From an uncultured Prevotella sp. (GTDB lineage: Bacteria > Bacteroidota > Bacteroidia > Bacteroidales > Bacteroidaceae): DNA of 25,543 bases. Positions 1 through 7,842 of this stretch are shown one piece after another (within the stretch, counting starts at the first letter, position 1; the number at the start of each line of letters is the position of its first letter). Location: contig USJX01000039.1 of assembly GCA_900555035.1 (NCBI GenBank), positions 1 to 25,543 of the forward strand. Reading direction: 5' to 3'. Under the pieces are notes generated by a model. The model did no database searches. It worked only from the letters and a program-made list of their open reading frames with translations, and had not been told where the DNA came from. The position numbers were made by a program, and so were the translations under genes.

Positions 1-1
1 A

Positions 2-1162
2 TACTTCCTCTGGTTCACCTTGTTGAGCATCGGTGTATATGGCTTCTTCATCTCTATCGACATGTTCACCATGTTCATGTTCTATGAGGTGGCGCTGATT
101 CCTATGTACCTCCTTATCGGTGTATGGGGTAGTGGTGCAAAGGAGTATTCAGCCATGAAGTTGACTTTGATGTTGATGGGTGGTTCAGCCCTTTTGGTTA
201 TCGGTATCCTGGGAATCTACTTCTACAGTGGTGCTCAGACCTTCGAAATCCTCGATATCGCTCACCATACCAATGGTGCTCATGCGATTCCAGAGAGCGT
301 GCAGAATGTGTTCTTCCCATTGCTCTTCATCGGTTTCGGTATCCTCGGTGCGCTGTTCCCATTCCATACATGGTCTCCTGATGGTCACGCCAGTGCGCCA
401 ACAGCTGTATCTATGTTGCATGCCGGTGTATTGATGAAGCTTGGTGGTTACGGTTGCTTCCGCATCGCCATGTTCCTCTTGCCAGCTGCTACTCACGGAT
501 TCTGGATCAAGGTGTTCCTCGTGCTGACTACCATCTCTATCGTATATGGTGCTTTGTCAGCTTGTGTACAGACCGACTTGAAGTACATCAACGCATATTC
601 ATCAGTATCTCACTGTGGTATGGTGCTCTTCGCTCTCTGTATGATGACTGAGACAGCTGCTACTGGTGCAATCCTCCAGATGTTGTCTCACGGTTTGATG
701 ACCGCCCTCTTCTTCGCCGTTATCGGTATGATTTACCATCAGGCTGGTACACGTGACGTACGTTACCTGGGTGGTTTGATGAAGATTATTCCATTCCTCT
801 CTGTAGGTTATGCAGTAGCTGGTTTGGCTAACCTCGGTTTGCCAGGTTTCTCAGGTTTCGTAGCCGAGATGACCATCTTCGTAGGTTCCTTCCAGAATGC
901 AGATACCTTCCATCGTGTATGTACCATCATCGCTTGTACATCTATCGTTATCACCGCCGTATACATCTTGCGTTGCGTGGGTAAGATTTTGTACCAGAAG
1001 GTTCCAAATCCAAAGTTGGAGAAGCTTCACGATGCTACCTGGGACGAGCGTATCGCTGTCGCAGGCTTGATCGCTTGTGTGGCAGGTCTCGGTATGTTCC
1101 CACTCTGGGCAGAGGAGATTATCATGGACGCCGTAGGTCCTATCTTTAGTGTAATCATGTAA
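2..1162 (+). CDS. nuoM: NADH-quinone oxidoreductase subunit M, 5'-truncated by the window edge
   Basis: Antiporter-like membrane subunit of respiratory complex I, which couples quinone reduction to ion translocation. Only the last 386 residues are visible; the family is about 490-500 long, so roughly 110 N-terminal residues lie before base 1 and the first codon here is internal. Conserved features seen: the glutamate in FYEVALIPMY (equivalent of E. coli NuoM E144), the lysine in the stretch ending HAGVLMKLGGYG (K234-like) and the lysine in TDLKYINAYSSVSH (K265-like). The sequence is almost continuous hydrophobic helices. The stop is 15 bases before nuoN, so the two are co-transcribed as the end of a nuo operon. 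No promoter is visible inside the window. Confidence 0.96.
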   Translation, partial: YFLWFTLLSIGVYGFFISIDMFTMFMFYEVALIPMYLLIGVWGSGAKEYSAMKLTLMLMGGSALLVIGILGIYFYSGAQTFEILDIAHHTNGAHAIPESVQNVFFPLLFIGFGILGALFPFHTWSPDGHASAPTAVSMLHAGVLMKLGGYGCFRIAMFLLPAATHGFWIKVFLVLTTISIVYGALSACVQTDLKYINAYSSVSHCGMVLFALCMMTETAATGAILQMLSHGLMTALFFAVIGMIYHQAGTRDVRYLGGLMKIIPFLSVGYAVAGLANLGLPGFSGFVAEMTIFVGSFQNADTFHRVCTIIACTSIVITAVYILRCVGKILYQKVPNPKLEKLHDATWDERIAVAGLIACVAGLGMFPLWAEEIIMDAVGPIFSVIM

Positions 1163-1177
1163 TAAATATCAGAAGAA

Positions 1178-2629
1178 ATGAATTACAGTCAATTTTTAAA
1201 TATGATTCCAGAAGCTACCTTGATGATAGTTCTGTTGATCACTTTCATTGCTGACTTCTGCAGTTCCAAGAGCGCAGACCGTAAGTGGTTCAATCCTCTG
1301 GTATGTCTCTTGATGGTGGCTCACATCGCCTTCAACATCTTCCCTACAGAAGCTACAGACGCATTTGGCGGCATGTACACCACTGGTCCTGCTGCCGGTG
1401 TCTTGAAGACTATCCTGGCTTTGGGTACCCTCATCGTGATGGTACAGGCTAAGGAGTGGTTGAGCCGTAAGGACACAGCCTTCAAGGAGGGTGAGTTCTA
1501 TATGTTGATTATCTCTACCTTGCTGGGTATGAACATGATGGTAAGTGCCAACCACTTCCTCCTGTTCTTCCTCGGTCTCGAAATGGCATCTGTGCCAATG
1601 GCCTGCTTGGTAGCCTTCGATAAGTACCGTCACAATTCTGCTGAGGCAGGTGCTAAGTTCGTTTTGACCGCTACTTTCTCTAGTGGTGTGATGATCTATG
1701 GTATTTCTCTGCTCTATGCAGCTTGTGGAACCTTGTACTTCAACGATATGGCTCATGTGATTTCAGCATCACCATTGACCATCGCCGGTATGGTGTTCTT
1801 CTTCAGTGGTTTGGGCTTCAAGATTTCCTTGGTTCCTTTCCACTTCTGGACAGCCGATTCATACCAGGGTGCACCAACTACTGTTACAGGTTATCTGTCA
1901 GTAGTATCTAAGGGTGCTGCAGCGTTCACACTCTGCGCTATCCTGATGAAGGTATTCCAGCCAATGGTAGAGTACTGGACCGTGTTGCTTTACATCGTGA
2001 TTGTACTTTCTATCACTATCGCCAACCTGTTTGCCATCCGTCAGAGCGACCTGAAGCGTTTCATGGCATTCTCTTCTATCTCTCAGGCAGGTTACATCAT
2101 GTTGGCAGTGGTAGGCAACTCAGCGATGAGCGTAAGCGCCCTGACTTACTATGTATTGATTTACGTAGTAGCCAACCTGAGCGTCTTCACCATCATCTCG
2201 TCTATTGAGGAGCACAACAACGGTACAGTTCAGATGGACAGCTACAATGGTTTGTACAAGACCAACCCACGTCTGGCATTCCTGATGACATTGGCCTTGT
2301 TCTCATTGGGTGGTATTCCTCCATTCGCCGGTATGTTCTCGAAGTTCTTCGTGTTCATGGCAGCGGTTGGAACACACGACATCCACACCACATTGGGTGC
2401 CTGGGCTTACGGTGTAGTATTCATCGCATTGGTAAACACAGTTATCAGCTTGTACTACTACCTGCTCATCGTGAAGGCGATGTTCATCAAGCACAATGAT
2501 AATCCGCTTCCTACCTTCCAGAGTGCATGCTCAACCAAGTTGGCACTTGCTATCTGCACAGTAGGTATCGTAGCATTCGGTATTTGCTCATTCGTCTTCG
2601 ACTGGATTTCAGTGGCAGTGAATGCGTAA
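1178..2629 (+). CDS. nuoN: NADH-quinone oxidoreductase subunit N
   Basis: Second antiporter-like membrane subunit of complex I, 483 aa, the normal length. Residues expected in the proton path are present: Glu in LGLEMASVPMACLV (E133-like), Lys in EAGAKFVL (K158-like), Lys in the stretch SVVSKGAAAF (K217-like), Lys in SDLKRFMAFSSISQ (K247-like) and Lys in FAGMFSKFFVF (K395-like). The ATG follows nuoM by 15 bases with an AGAAGAA ribosome-binding stretch. It is the last gene of the operon: a strong intrinsic terminator begins 17 bases after the stop. The numbering equivalences are from memory of E. coli NuoN and were not aligned. Confidence 0.97.
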   Translation: MNYSQFLNMIPEATLMIVLLITFIADFCSSKSADRKWFNPLVCLLMVAHIAFNIFPTEATDAFGGMYTTGPAAGVLKTILALGTLIVMVQAKEWLSRKDTAFKEGEFYMLIISTLLGMNMMVSANHFLLFFLGLEMASVPMACLVAFDKYRHNSAEAGAKFVLTATFSSGVMIYGISLLYAACGTLYFNDMAHVISASPLTIAGMVFFFSGLGFKISLVPFHFWTADSYQGAPTTVTGYLSVVSKGAAAFTLCAILMKVFQPMVEYWTVLLYIVIVLSITIANLFAIRQSDLKRFMAFSSISQAGYIMLAVVGNSAMSVSALTYYVLIYVVANLSVFTIISSIEEHNNGTVQMDSYNGLYKTNPRLAFLMTLALFSLGGIPPFAGMFSKFFVFMAAVGTHDIHTTLGAWAYGVVFIALVNTVISLYYYLLIVKAMFIKHNDNPLPTFQSACSTKLALAICTVGIVAFGICSFVFDWISVAVNA

Positions 2630-2645
2630 ATCATCAATAATTTAT

Positions 2646-2687
2646 AAAAATCCCAGCAATCGGTAAAAGATTGCTGGGATTTTTTTT
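2646..2687 (+). terminator. Intrinsic terminator of the nuo operon
   Basis: The arms AAATCCCAGCAATC and GATTGCTGGGATTT are perfect inverted repeats around a 7-base loop, followed by a run of eight T. The last bases of the T tract also form the TTTG of the next promoter. Confidence 0.93.
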
Positions 2688-2716
2688 GGTATTGTCTGAA
2701 ATTTGCAGTAATTTTG
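2685..2716 (+). promoter_or_regulatory. Bacteroidetes-type promoter for the DUF4250 gene
   Basis: TTTG at 2685-2688, a 20-base spacer and TAATTTTG at 2709-2716 match the Bacteroidetes -33/-7 consensus exactly. The -33 box is formed by the T tract of the nuo terminator, so termination and initiation signals overlap. The predicted start near 2723 leaves a leader of about 60 bases. Confidence 0.75.
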
Positions 2717-2782
2717 CACCCCGAAAGAGGCATGGTGCCTCAAGTAATCAATAATAAATATTAATTAATCAATATAAAAAAG

Positions 2783-2968
2783 ATGGATAAGTTACCAATG
2801 AATGATGTTCCGATGCTCGTAAGCGCCATCAACTTCCTGCTTCGTGACCACGAGTTTGAAACACTCGATGAGATTTGTAATCACTTTAATGTAAACCGCG
2901 CTGCCTTAGAGGCGAAAATGGCAACCCAAGGTTTTGAGTGGTCAGAGCAGCAGAAGAAATTCTGGTAA
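2783..2968 (+). CDS. DUF4250 domain protein, 61 aa
   Basis: Small soluble protein recognised as DUF4250 from the N-terminal MDKLPMNDVPMLVSAIN, the central LDEICNHFNVNRAALEAKM and the closing GFEWSEQQKKFW. The full length is close to the family's usual 55-65 residues. The central part reads like a small helical, HTH-like unit (an LDEIC-FNV-LEAKM helix-turn-helix rhythm), but no function is known to me. It has its own promoter and an A-rich ribosome-binding region just before the ATG. Heptamer-periodic DNA follows the stop and leads into the yitT-like gene 91 bases downstream, which has no clear promoter of its own, so co-transcription is possible. Confidence 0.85.
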   Translation: MDKLPMNDVPMLVSAINFLLRDHEFETLDEICNHFNVNRAALEAKMATQGFEWSEQQKKFW

Positions 2969-2980
2969 AGAGCACCCTTT

Positions 2981-3057
2981 CAACTATAAAGTGTGCCCTA
3001 TAAACTATCAATTATAAACTATCAACTATTAGTAGTAAATTGTAAATTATAAATTAA
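2981..3057 (+). repeat. Degenerate 7-nt periodic repeat downstream of the DUF4250 gene
   Basis: From about 2981 the DNA can be written in heptamers. The clearest part is a 14-base unit, TATAAACTATCAAT, at 2999-3012, repeated with one change at 3013-3026. Looser heptamers ending in TAAAT follow to about 3057. Several TAA triplets occur. Confidence 0.6.
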
Positions 3058-3059
3058 TT

Positions 3060-3953
3060 ATGACTCCTCCTCGACCCTTGTGGAAGTCTGTACAAGACTA
3101 TGTAATGATTGCGATAGGAATGATTTCCTACGCTATTGGATGGAACGTATTCCTCTTGCCTACCAATGTGACGGCAAGCGGACTTCCTGGTATCTCCAGT
3201 ATTATCTATTGGGCAACCGGTTGCCCTGTGCAAATCCCGTATTTCATCGCCAACGCCACCTTATTAATATGTGCGTTCAAGATTTTGGGAGCTAAGTTCT
3301 GCGTCAAGACCGTTTATGCCGTCATCGTGGTAACCGTCTTGACCTCCTTCTTCTCCAGTCATTTAGGCGATATTCATCTCTTGGAAAACCAACCTTTATG
3401 GGCTGCTTTCCTGGGTGCCGTTTTCTGCGGCTGCGGAATCGGACTCGGTTTCTCTGTTGGTGGAAGTACGGGTGGTACGGATATCATTGCCGCCATTGTC
3501 AACAAGTATCGCGACATTTCCTTAGGTAGAGTGATTATGATATGCGACATTTTCATCATCAGTTCCAGTTATCTGGTGGTTCACGATTGGGAAAAAGTGT
3601 TATATGGTTATGTAGTTCTTTGCGTTCAGGCATTCTGCATCGACCAGGTGGTGAACAGTCGCCGTAGAAGTGTACAGTTCTTCATTATTTCGCAGAAGTA
3701 TGAGGAGATAGGCAAGCGCATCAACGTGGATGCTGATAGAGGAGTAACGGTGGTGAACGCCAGCGGTTTCTATTCCGGTCAGGATGTGAAGATGCTCTTC
3801 GTGCTTGCCAAGCAGCGCCAGGCTCCAGCCATTTTCCGCCTTATCAGCGAGATAGATCCACATGCCTTTGTCAGTCAGAGTGCCGTGATCGGTGTTTATG
3901 GCGAAGGTTTTGATAAGATTAAGTACAAAGCCAAGAAGGAGCATGGAGTATAG
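3060..3953 (+). CDS. YitT family membrane protein (DUF161 plus DUF2179)
   Basis: 297-aa integral membrane protein of unknown substrate. The N-terminal two thirds carry hydrophobic helices of the YitT membrane domain, with the motifs WNVFLLPTNVTASGLPGISS and GLGFSVGGSTGGTDIIAAIV. The C-terminal ~80 residues (from QFFIISQKYEEIGKRI to GEGFDKIKYK) are the soluble DUF2179 domain. The length is normal for the family. The ATG lies directly after AT-rich repeats, with no strong ribosome-binding site, which is common in Bacteroidetes. Three perfect 21-bp repeats start at the last base of the stop codon, then a bidirectional terminator separates it from convergent uvrA. Confidence 0.9.
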   Translation: MTPPRPLWKSVQDYVMIAIGMISYAIGWNVFLLPTNVTASGLPGISSIIYWATGCPVQIPYFIANATLLICAFKILGAKFCVKTVYAVIVVTVLTSFFSSHLGDIHLLENQPLWAAFLGAVFCGCGIGLGFSVGGSTGGTDIIAAIVNKYRDISLGRVIMICDIFIISSSYLVVHDWEKVLYGYVVLCVQAFCIDQVVNSRRRSVQFFIISQKYEEIGKRINVDADRGVTVVNASGFYSGQDVKMLFVLAKQRQAPAIFRLISEIDPHAFVSQSAVIGVYGEGFDKIKYKAKKEHGV

Positions 3954-4027
3954 ATTATTGATTATTGAATAATGATTATTGATTATTGAATAATGATTAT
4001 TGATTATTGAATAATGACTATAGACTT
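3953..4027 (+). repeat. Three perfect 21-bp tandem repeats (7-nt period) at the yitT stop codon
   Basis: Units at 3953-3973, 3974-3994 and 3995-4015 are identical. Each consists of GATTATT twice followed by GAATAAT, so the basic period is 7. Two looser heptamers follow. The first unit begins with the last base of the TAG stop. A TGA recurs every 7 bases across most of the array. Confidence 0.9.
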
Positions 4028-4035
4028 TCATAGAT

Positions 4036-4103
4036 AAAAAACTCCGTTTCAATTTCGTGTAATTTCAAGATATTCATACACGGAATTGGAACGGAGTTTT
4101 TTT
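4036..4103. terminator. Bidirectional terminator between yitT and uvrA
   Basis: Arms at 4036-4061 and 4077-4102 pair over 26 bases, with A runs before and T runs after, so both strands have a U tract. The two non-Watson-Crick positions (4055/4083 and 4049/4089) are G-U pairs in plus-strand RNA and A-C mismatches in minus-strand RNA, which suggests the structure chiefly serves yitT. Confidence 0.88.
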
Positions 4104-4119
4104 ATCTCTGTCTTTTTCT

Positions 4120-6945
4120 TTATTTCTTCAGCACCTGAGCCAGGAACTTGCTGGTGTAGCCTACGCCGCTTTTCACCATGTCTTCCGGTGTGCCGGCAAA
4201 GAGGAGCTTTCCGCCACCTCGTCCGCCTTCCGGACCCATGTCTATCAGCCAGTCGGCAAGTTTTATCACATCCAGGTTGTGCTCGATGATGATGACCGTG
4301 TTGCCTCTATCTACTAACTTCTGAAGCACATCCATCAGCATGCGGATATCTTCGAAATGAAGACCGGTGGTTGGCTCATCCAGGATATAGAGCGTCTGAC
4401 CCGTATCTCGCTTCGAAAGCTCGGTGGCGAGTTTTACTCTTTGGCTCTCTCCGCCCGAAAGGGTAGTGGAGCTCTGACCTAGTTTGATATATCCCAAGCC
4501 CACACTCTGCAAAGCCTTGATCTTGTTGAGAATCTGAGGCACGTTTTCGAAGAACTCCACAGCCTGGTTGATGGTCATATCCAGCACGTCGGCTATGCTC
4601 TTACCCTTGTATCTCACCTCCAGCGTCTCACGGTTGTAACGCTTGCCATGACATACCTCGCACGGCACATACACATTCGGCAGGAAATTCATTTCGATGG
4701 TCTTGTAGCCGTTGCCCTTGCATTCGTCACATCTTCCACCCTTTACGTTAAAGGAGAAGCGTGCCGGTTTGTATCCTCGAATCTTCGCCTCTGGAAGTCC
4801 TACGAAGAGGGTTCGGATATCGGCGAAGACTCCGGTGTAAGTGGCAGGATTGCTTCTCGGCGTTCTGCCTATCGGACTCTGGTCAACATTCACCACCTTG
4901 TCTATCAGGTCGATGCCCTCGATGCTGTCGTATGGCATCGGCTTCTTCAGACTGCGATAGAAATGCTGCGAGAGAATCGGCTGTAGGGTCTCGTTGACCA
5001 GGGTTGATTTTCCCGAACCGCTCACACCCGTTACCACGATGAGCTTGCCCAATGGGAATTCCACATCCACATTCTTCAGGTTGTTTCCCCTGGCACCGTG
5101 GATGGTGATGCTCTTGCCGTTGCCTTCGCGTCGTTTTTCCGGAACCTTTATCGCCATCTTGCCGTTCAGATACTGGGCGGTGATGGTGTTGGTCTTCAGC
5201 ATTTCTGCCGGAGTTCCCTGGAAAACAACCTCACCTCCCTTTCTGCCAGCCTTCGGACCGATGTCGATAATCCAGTCGGCGGCACGCATCATGTCTTCGT
5301 CGTGTTCTACCACGATCACCGTGTTGCCCAGGTCGCGAAGTTCCTTGAGGCTTTTCAGAAGTCGCTCGTTGTCGCGCTGGTGCAAGCCGATGCTAGGCTC
5401 GTCGAGGATATAGAGCACATTGACCAGCTGACTGCCAATCTGAGTAGCCAGACGGATGCGCTGACTCTCACCGCCCGAGAGCGAAGCCGACTGGCGGTTG
5501 AGCGAGAGATAATCCAATCCCACATCGAGAAGGAAGTTGACACGGGTGCGCAGTTCCTTGATGATTTCGTGCGCCACCTTCGCCTTCATGGCAGGCAGAT
5601 GCTCTTCCACCTGTTCGAGCCACGAGCGGAGTTCGGTGATGTCGAGGCTTGCCACCTCAGAGATATTCTTGTCCCAGATGCGGAAGGCGAGCGACTCCTT
5701 CTTGAGTCGCAGACCGTGGCATTCCGGGCATTCTACGGTAGAGACAAACTGGTCGGCCCATTTCTTTCCGGCGGTGCTCTCATCGTCTTCCATCACCTTC
5801 TGCAGGTAATCCACCACGCCGTCGTAGGCGCAGAAATAATCCGAAGAAGTATCCACCTTCTCCTTGGCAATCTTCACGTTTTCCAGACAGCCATATAGGA
5901 CTTCCTGCATGGCATCTTCGGGAATCTCGCAGATCGGTGTCTTCAGTTTCAGGCCGTATTTCGCCAGTAGTGCCTCAATCTGCCAGAAAATCATCTGGTT
6001 CTTGTATTTTCCCAATGGCACGATACCGCCTTCGTAGATGCTGAGCTCATCGTCTGGAATCACCTTCTTGAGGTCGATTTCGCCCACCTTTCCCAGTCCC
6101 TTGCAATGCGGACAGGCTCCTTCTGGGGAGTTGAAGGAAAACATGTTTGGTGCCGGATCCTGATAGGCGATGCCTGTAACGGGGTCCATCAGTCGCTTGG
6201 AGAAGTTCTTGCCTTCTGTAGCGCCTTTTTCGATAACCATCACCATGCCGTCGCCCAGTTTCATCGCCGTGGCCACACTCTTGCGGATGCGTTCCTCGTC
6301 GCTTTCCTTCACTACGAGCTTGTCAATCACCGCCTCGATGTTATGGTTCTTGTATCGGTCGATTTTCATACCCCTTTCTATCTCCCTGATTTCGCCGTCG
6401 ATGCGTACGTAGAGATAGCCCTTGCGTCGCAATCCCTCGAAGAGTTCACGATAGTGACCCTTGCGCATGCGCACGAGTGGGGCGAGGAGGAAGATGGCCT
6501 TGCCCTCGTATTCATCGAGGATAAGGTCGATGACCTGCTCTTCCGTATATTTCACCATCTCCTTGCCGCTCTGGTAGCTGTAGGCCGTTCCGGCACGTGC
6601 GAAGAGCAGGCGCAGGTAATCGTAAATCTCGGTGGTGGTGCCCACGGTGGAGCGCGGGTTCTTGTTGGTGGTCTTCTGCTCGATGCTGATCACAGGGCTC
6701 AAGCCTGTAATTTTATCTACGTCAGGGCGCTCCATGTTGCCCAGAAAATTGCGGGCGTAAGCCGAAAAGGTTTCGATGTATCTGCGCTGACCTTCGGCGA
6801 AGATGGTGTCGAAAGCCAGCGAAGACTTGCCCGATCCAGAGAGACCGGTTATCACGGTGAGGGAGTCGCGCGGAATCTCTACATCAATGTTCTTGAGATT
6901 GTGAACTCGTGCGCCCCATACATTTATTTTTTCTTCTGAAATCAT
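4120..6945 (-). CDS. uvrA: Excinuclease ABC subunit A
   Basis: DNA damage-recognition ATPase of nucleotide excision repair, 941 aa, normal length. Two ABC ATPase modules: Walker A GLSGSGKS at 34-41 and GVSGSGKST at 640-648, signature LSGGESQ at 489-495 and 829-835, Walker B ILDEP at 513-517 and 853-857. The UvrB-binding region (about 120-240) is present. The C-terminal zinc finger is intact (C739, C742, C762, C765). The N-terminal zinc finger is incomplete: the second pair is present (C278, C281) but the first CxxC is replaced by DPVT near 254-257. It lies 45 bases downstream of a secreted-protein gene on the same strand and has no clear promoter of its own. uvrB and uvrC are not in the window. 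Bacteroidetes often carry more than one UvrA, so this may be one of two. Confidence 0.95.
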   Translation of the reverse strand: MISEEKINVWGARVHNLKNIDVEIPRDSLTVITGLSGSGKSSLAFDTIFAEGQRRYIETFSAYARNFLGNMERPDVDKITGLSPVISIEQKTTNKNPRSTVGTTTEIYDYLRLLFARAGTAYSYQSGKEMVKYTEEQVIDLILDEYEGKAIFLLAPLVRMRKGHYRELFEGLRRKGYLYVRIDGEIREIERGMKIDRYKNHNIEAVIDKLVVKESDEERIRKSVATAMKLGDGMVMVIEKGATEGKNFSKRLMDPVTGIAYQDPAPNMFSFNSPEGACPHCKGLGKVGEIDLKKVIPDDELSIYEGGIVPLGKYKNQMIFWQIEALLAKYGLKLKTPICEIPEDAMQEVLYGCLENVKIAKEKVDTSSDYFCAYDGVVDYLQKVMEDDESTAGKKWADQFVSTVECPECHGLRLKKESLAFRIWDKNISEVASLDITELRSWLEQVEEHLPAMKAKVAHEIIKELRTRVNFLLDVGLDYLSLNRQSASLSGGESQRIRLATQIGSQLVNVLYILDEPSIGLHQRDNERLLKSLKELRDLGNTVIVVEHDEDMMRAADWIIDIGPKAGRKGGEVVFQGTPAEMLKTNTITAQYLNGKMAIKVPEKRREGNGKSITIHGARGNNLKNVDVEFPLGKLIVVTGVSGSGKSTLVNETLQPILSQHFYRSLKKPMPYDSIEGIDLIDKVVNVDQSPIGRTPRSNPATYTGVFADIRTLFVGLPEAKIRGYKPARFSFNVKGGRCDECKGNGYKTIEMNFLPNVYVPCEVCHGKRYNRETLEVRYKGKSIADVLDMTINQAVEFFENVPQILNKIKALQSVGLGYIKLGQSSTTLSGGESQRVKLATELSKRDTGQTLYILDEPTTGLHFEDIRMLMDVLQKLVDRGNTVIIIEHNLDVIKLADWLIDMGPEGGRGGGKLLFAGTPEDMVKSGVGYTSKFLAQVLKK

Positions 6946-6990
6946 GCTCTTATCTTTCTTCTGAAATGAAACTTCATTGCTGAAATCAAA

Positions 6991-7695
6991 TCATTGTCCT
7001 GAATTGTTTTGTGTTTCTGTGAATCCGCGCAGCAGATTCACATCTTTCTTGATGTTGTACGTCTTGCCGTCGGCACCCTTTGCCTTGACGAGGCAGAAAT
7101 AGACACCATCCTTCACCGGCTTGCCCTTGTAGGTGCCGTCCCATCCTTCGGCAGGATTGTTCCATTCGAAGAGTTTCTGTCCCCATCGGTTGAAGATGTA
7201 GCCATGAAAGTCGGTGATGCTCTGGTAGCCGTCTTTCGCCTTGTAGATGTCGTTGATGCCGTCGCCGTTGGGGCTGAAGGCATTCGGCATGAGTAGCACG
7301 CTCTCTGAGATGGAGAGGGTGAAGGGGGATTCCTCGTTGGTGGTCTCTATCTCCAGTTCACCCTGGGTAAACTTGGCGTAGAGCACCACGCGGATGCTTC
7401 CCGACTCGGTGAAGTCGAAGTCGGTGTTCTCCTCATACCTTATAATATAAGGCTCCTGGTCGGCATTTTTGTAGAATCGCCACTCGTAGTAGGCATCCCA
7501 TCCCGCATAGTCAGCAGGGTGCGCTTCGAAGGTGGCATGAACTGGCGCCGAACCGCTGTAGGATTCGTCGGTGATGGTTTCGCCGTCAGGCCCCGTGAAG
7601 GCAGCGGTAGGCGTTACCGATGGATATACATCATCGGCATGAATGTGCCCAAAAACGAGCAACATGATGCAAAGTATCGTTATTTTTAGTCTCAT
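6991..7695 (-). CDS. Secreted protein with type IX secretion type B (CHU_C-like) sorting domain
   Basis: 234-aa exported protein. A signal peptide (MRLKITILCIMLLVFGHIHA) is followed by DDVYPS. Residues ~25-130 look like one beta-sandwich, PKD-like unit (AFTGPDG, HATFEAHPADYAGWDAYYEW, ending IRVVLYAKF). Residues ~134-225 are the gliding-motility C-terminal/type B sorting domain, with its hallmarks LMPNAFSPNGDGINDIY, FNRWGQKLFEW, GWDGTYKGKPVKDGVYF and a closing KKDVNLLRGF. Such domains direct cargo through the type IX system in Bacteroidetes. The cargo part is very short for this class, so it may be a structural or adaptor surface protein. The sequence gives no enzymatic clue. It lies upstream of uvrA and divergent from the LysM protein gene. 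Confidence 0.85.
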   Translation of the reverse strand: MRLKITILCIMLLVFGHIHADDVYPSVTPTAAFTGPDGETITDESYSGSAPVHATFEAHPADYAGWDAYYEWRFYKNADQEPYIIRYEENTDFDFTESGSIRVVLYAKFTQGELEIETTNEESPFTLSISESVLLMPNAFSPNGDGINDIYKAKDGYQSITDFHGYIFNRWGQKLFEWNNPAEGWDGTYKGKPVKDGVYFCLVKAKGADGKTYNIKKDVNLLRGFTETQNNSGQ

Positions 7696-7712
7696 TTTAC
7701 AAATAATTTGTG

Positions 7713-7720
7713 CAAAGATA
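7713..7720 (-). promoter_or_regulatory. -7 element for the type B sorting-domain gene
   Basis: TATCTTTG read on the minus strand is an exact TAnnTTTG, about 18 bases before the ATG. No good -33 TTTG is visible at 19-21 bases, so only the -7 half is supported. Confidence 0.5.
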
Positions 7721-7737
7721 ATAAAAAGCTTAGAGAT

Positions 7738-7770
7738 TTTGGGCTAGATGCGAGATTTTTTGTATTTTTG
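7738..7770 (+). promoter_or_regulatory. Promoter for the LysM/periplasmic-binding-fold gene
   Basis: TTTG at 7738-7741, a 21-base spacer and TATTTTTG at 7763-7770. The predicted start near 7777 is compatible with the ATG at 7843 and makes the GTG at 7795 unlikely as the real start. Confidence 0.65.
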
Positions 7771-7842
7771 CAGGTGAAAAGTTGAATTATTGCCGTGAAA
7801 GGCATGATTTCTGAAGATATTAACATTAAATTTGGAACGATT

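Noticed and set aside
3953..4015. Three identical direct repeats that might suggest a small CRISPR array
   Set aside because: The 21-bp units are contiguous with no spacers and there are no cas genes; the period is 7.
3600..4052. 150-aa minus-strand open frame with HYSIINN repeats
   Set aside because: Reads the 21-bp repeats and the complement of the yitT-like gene; no protein signal.
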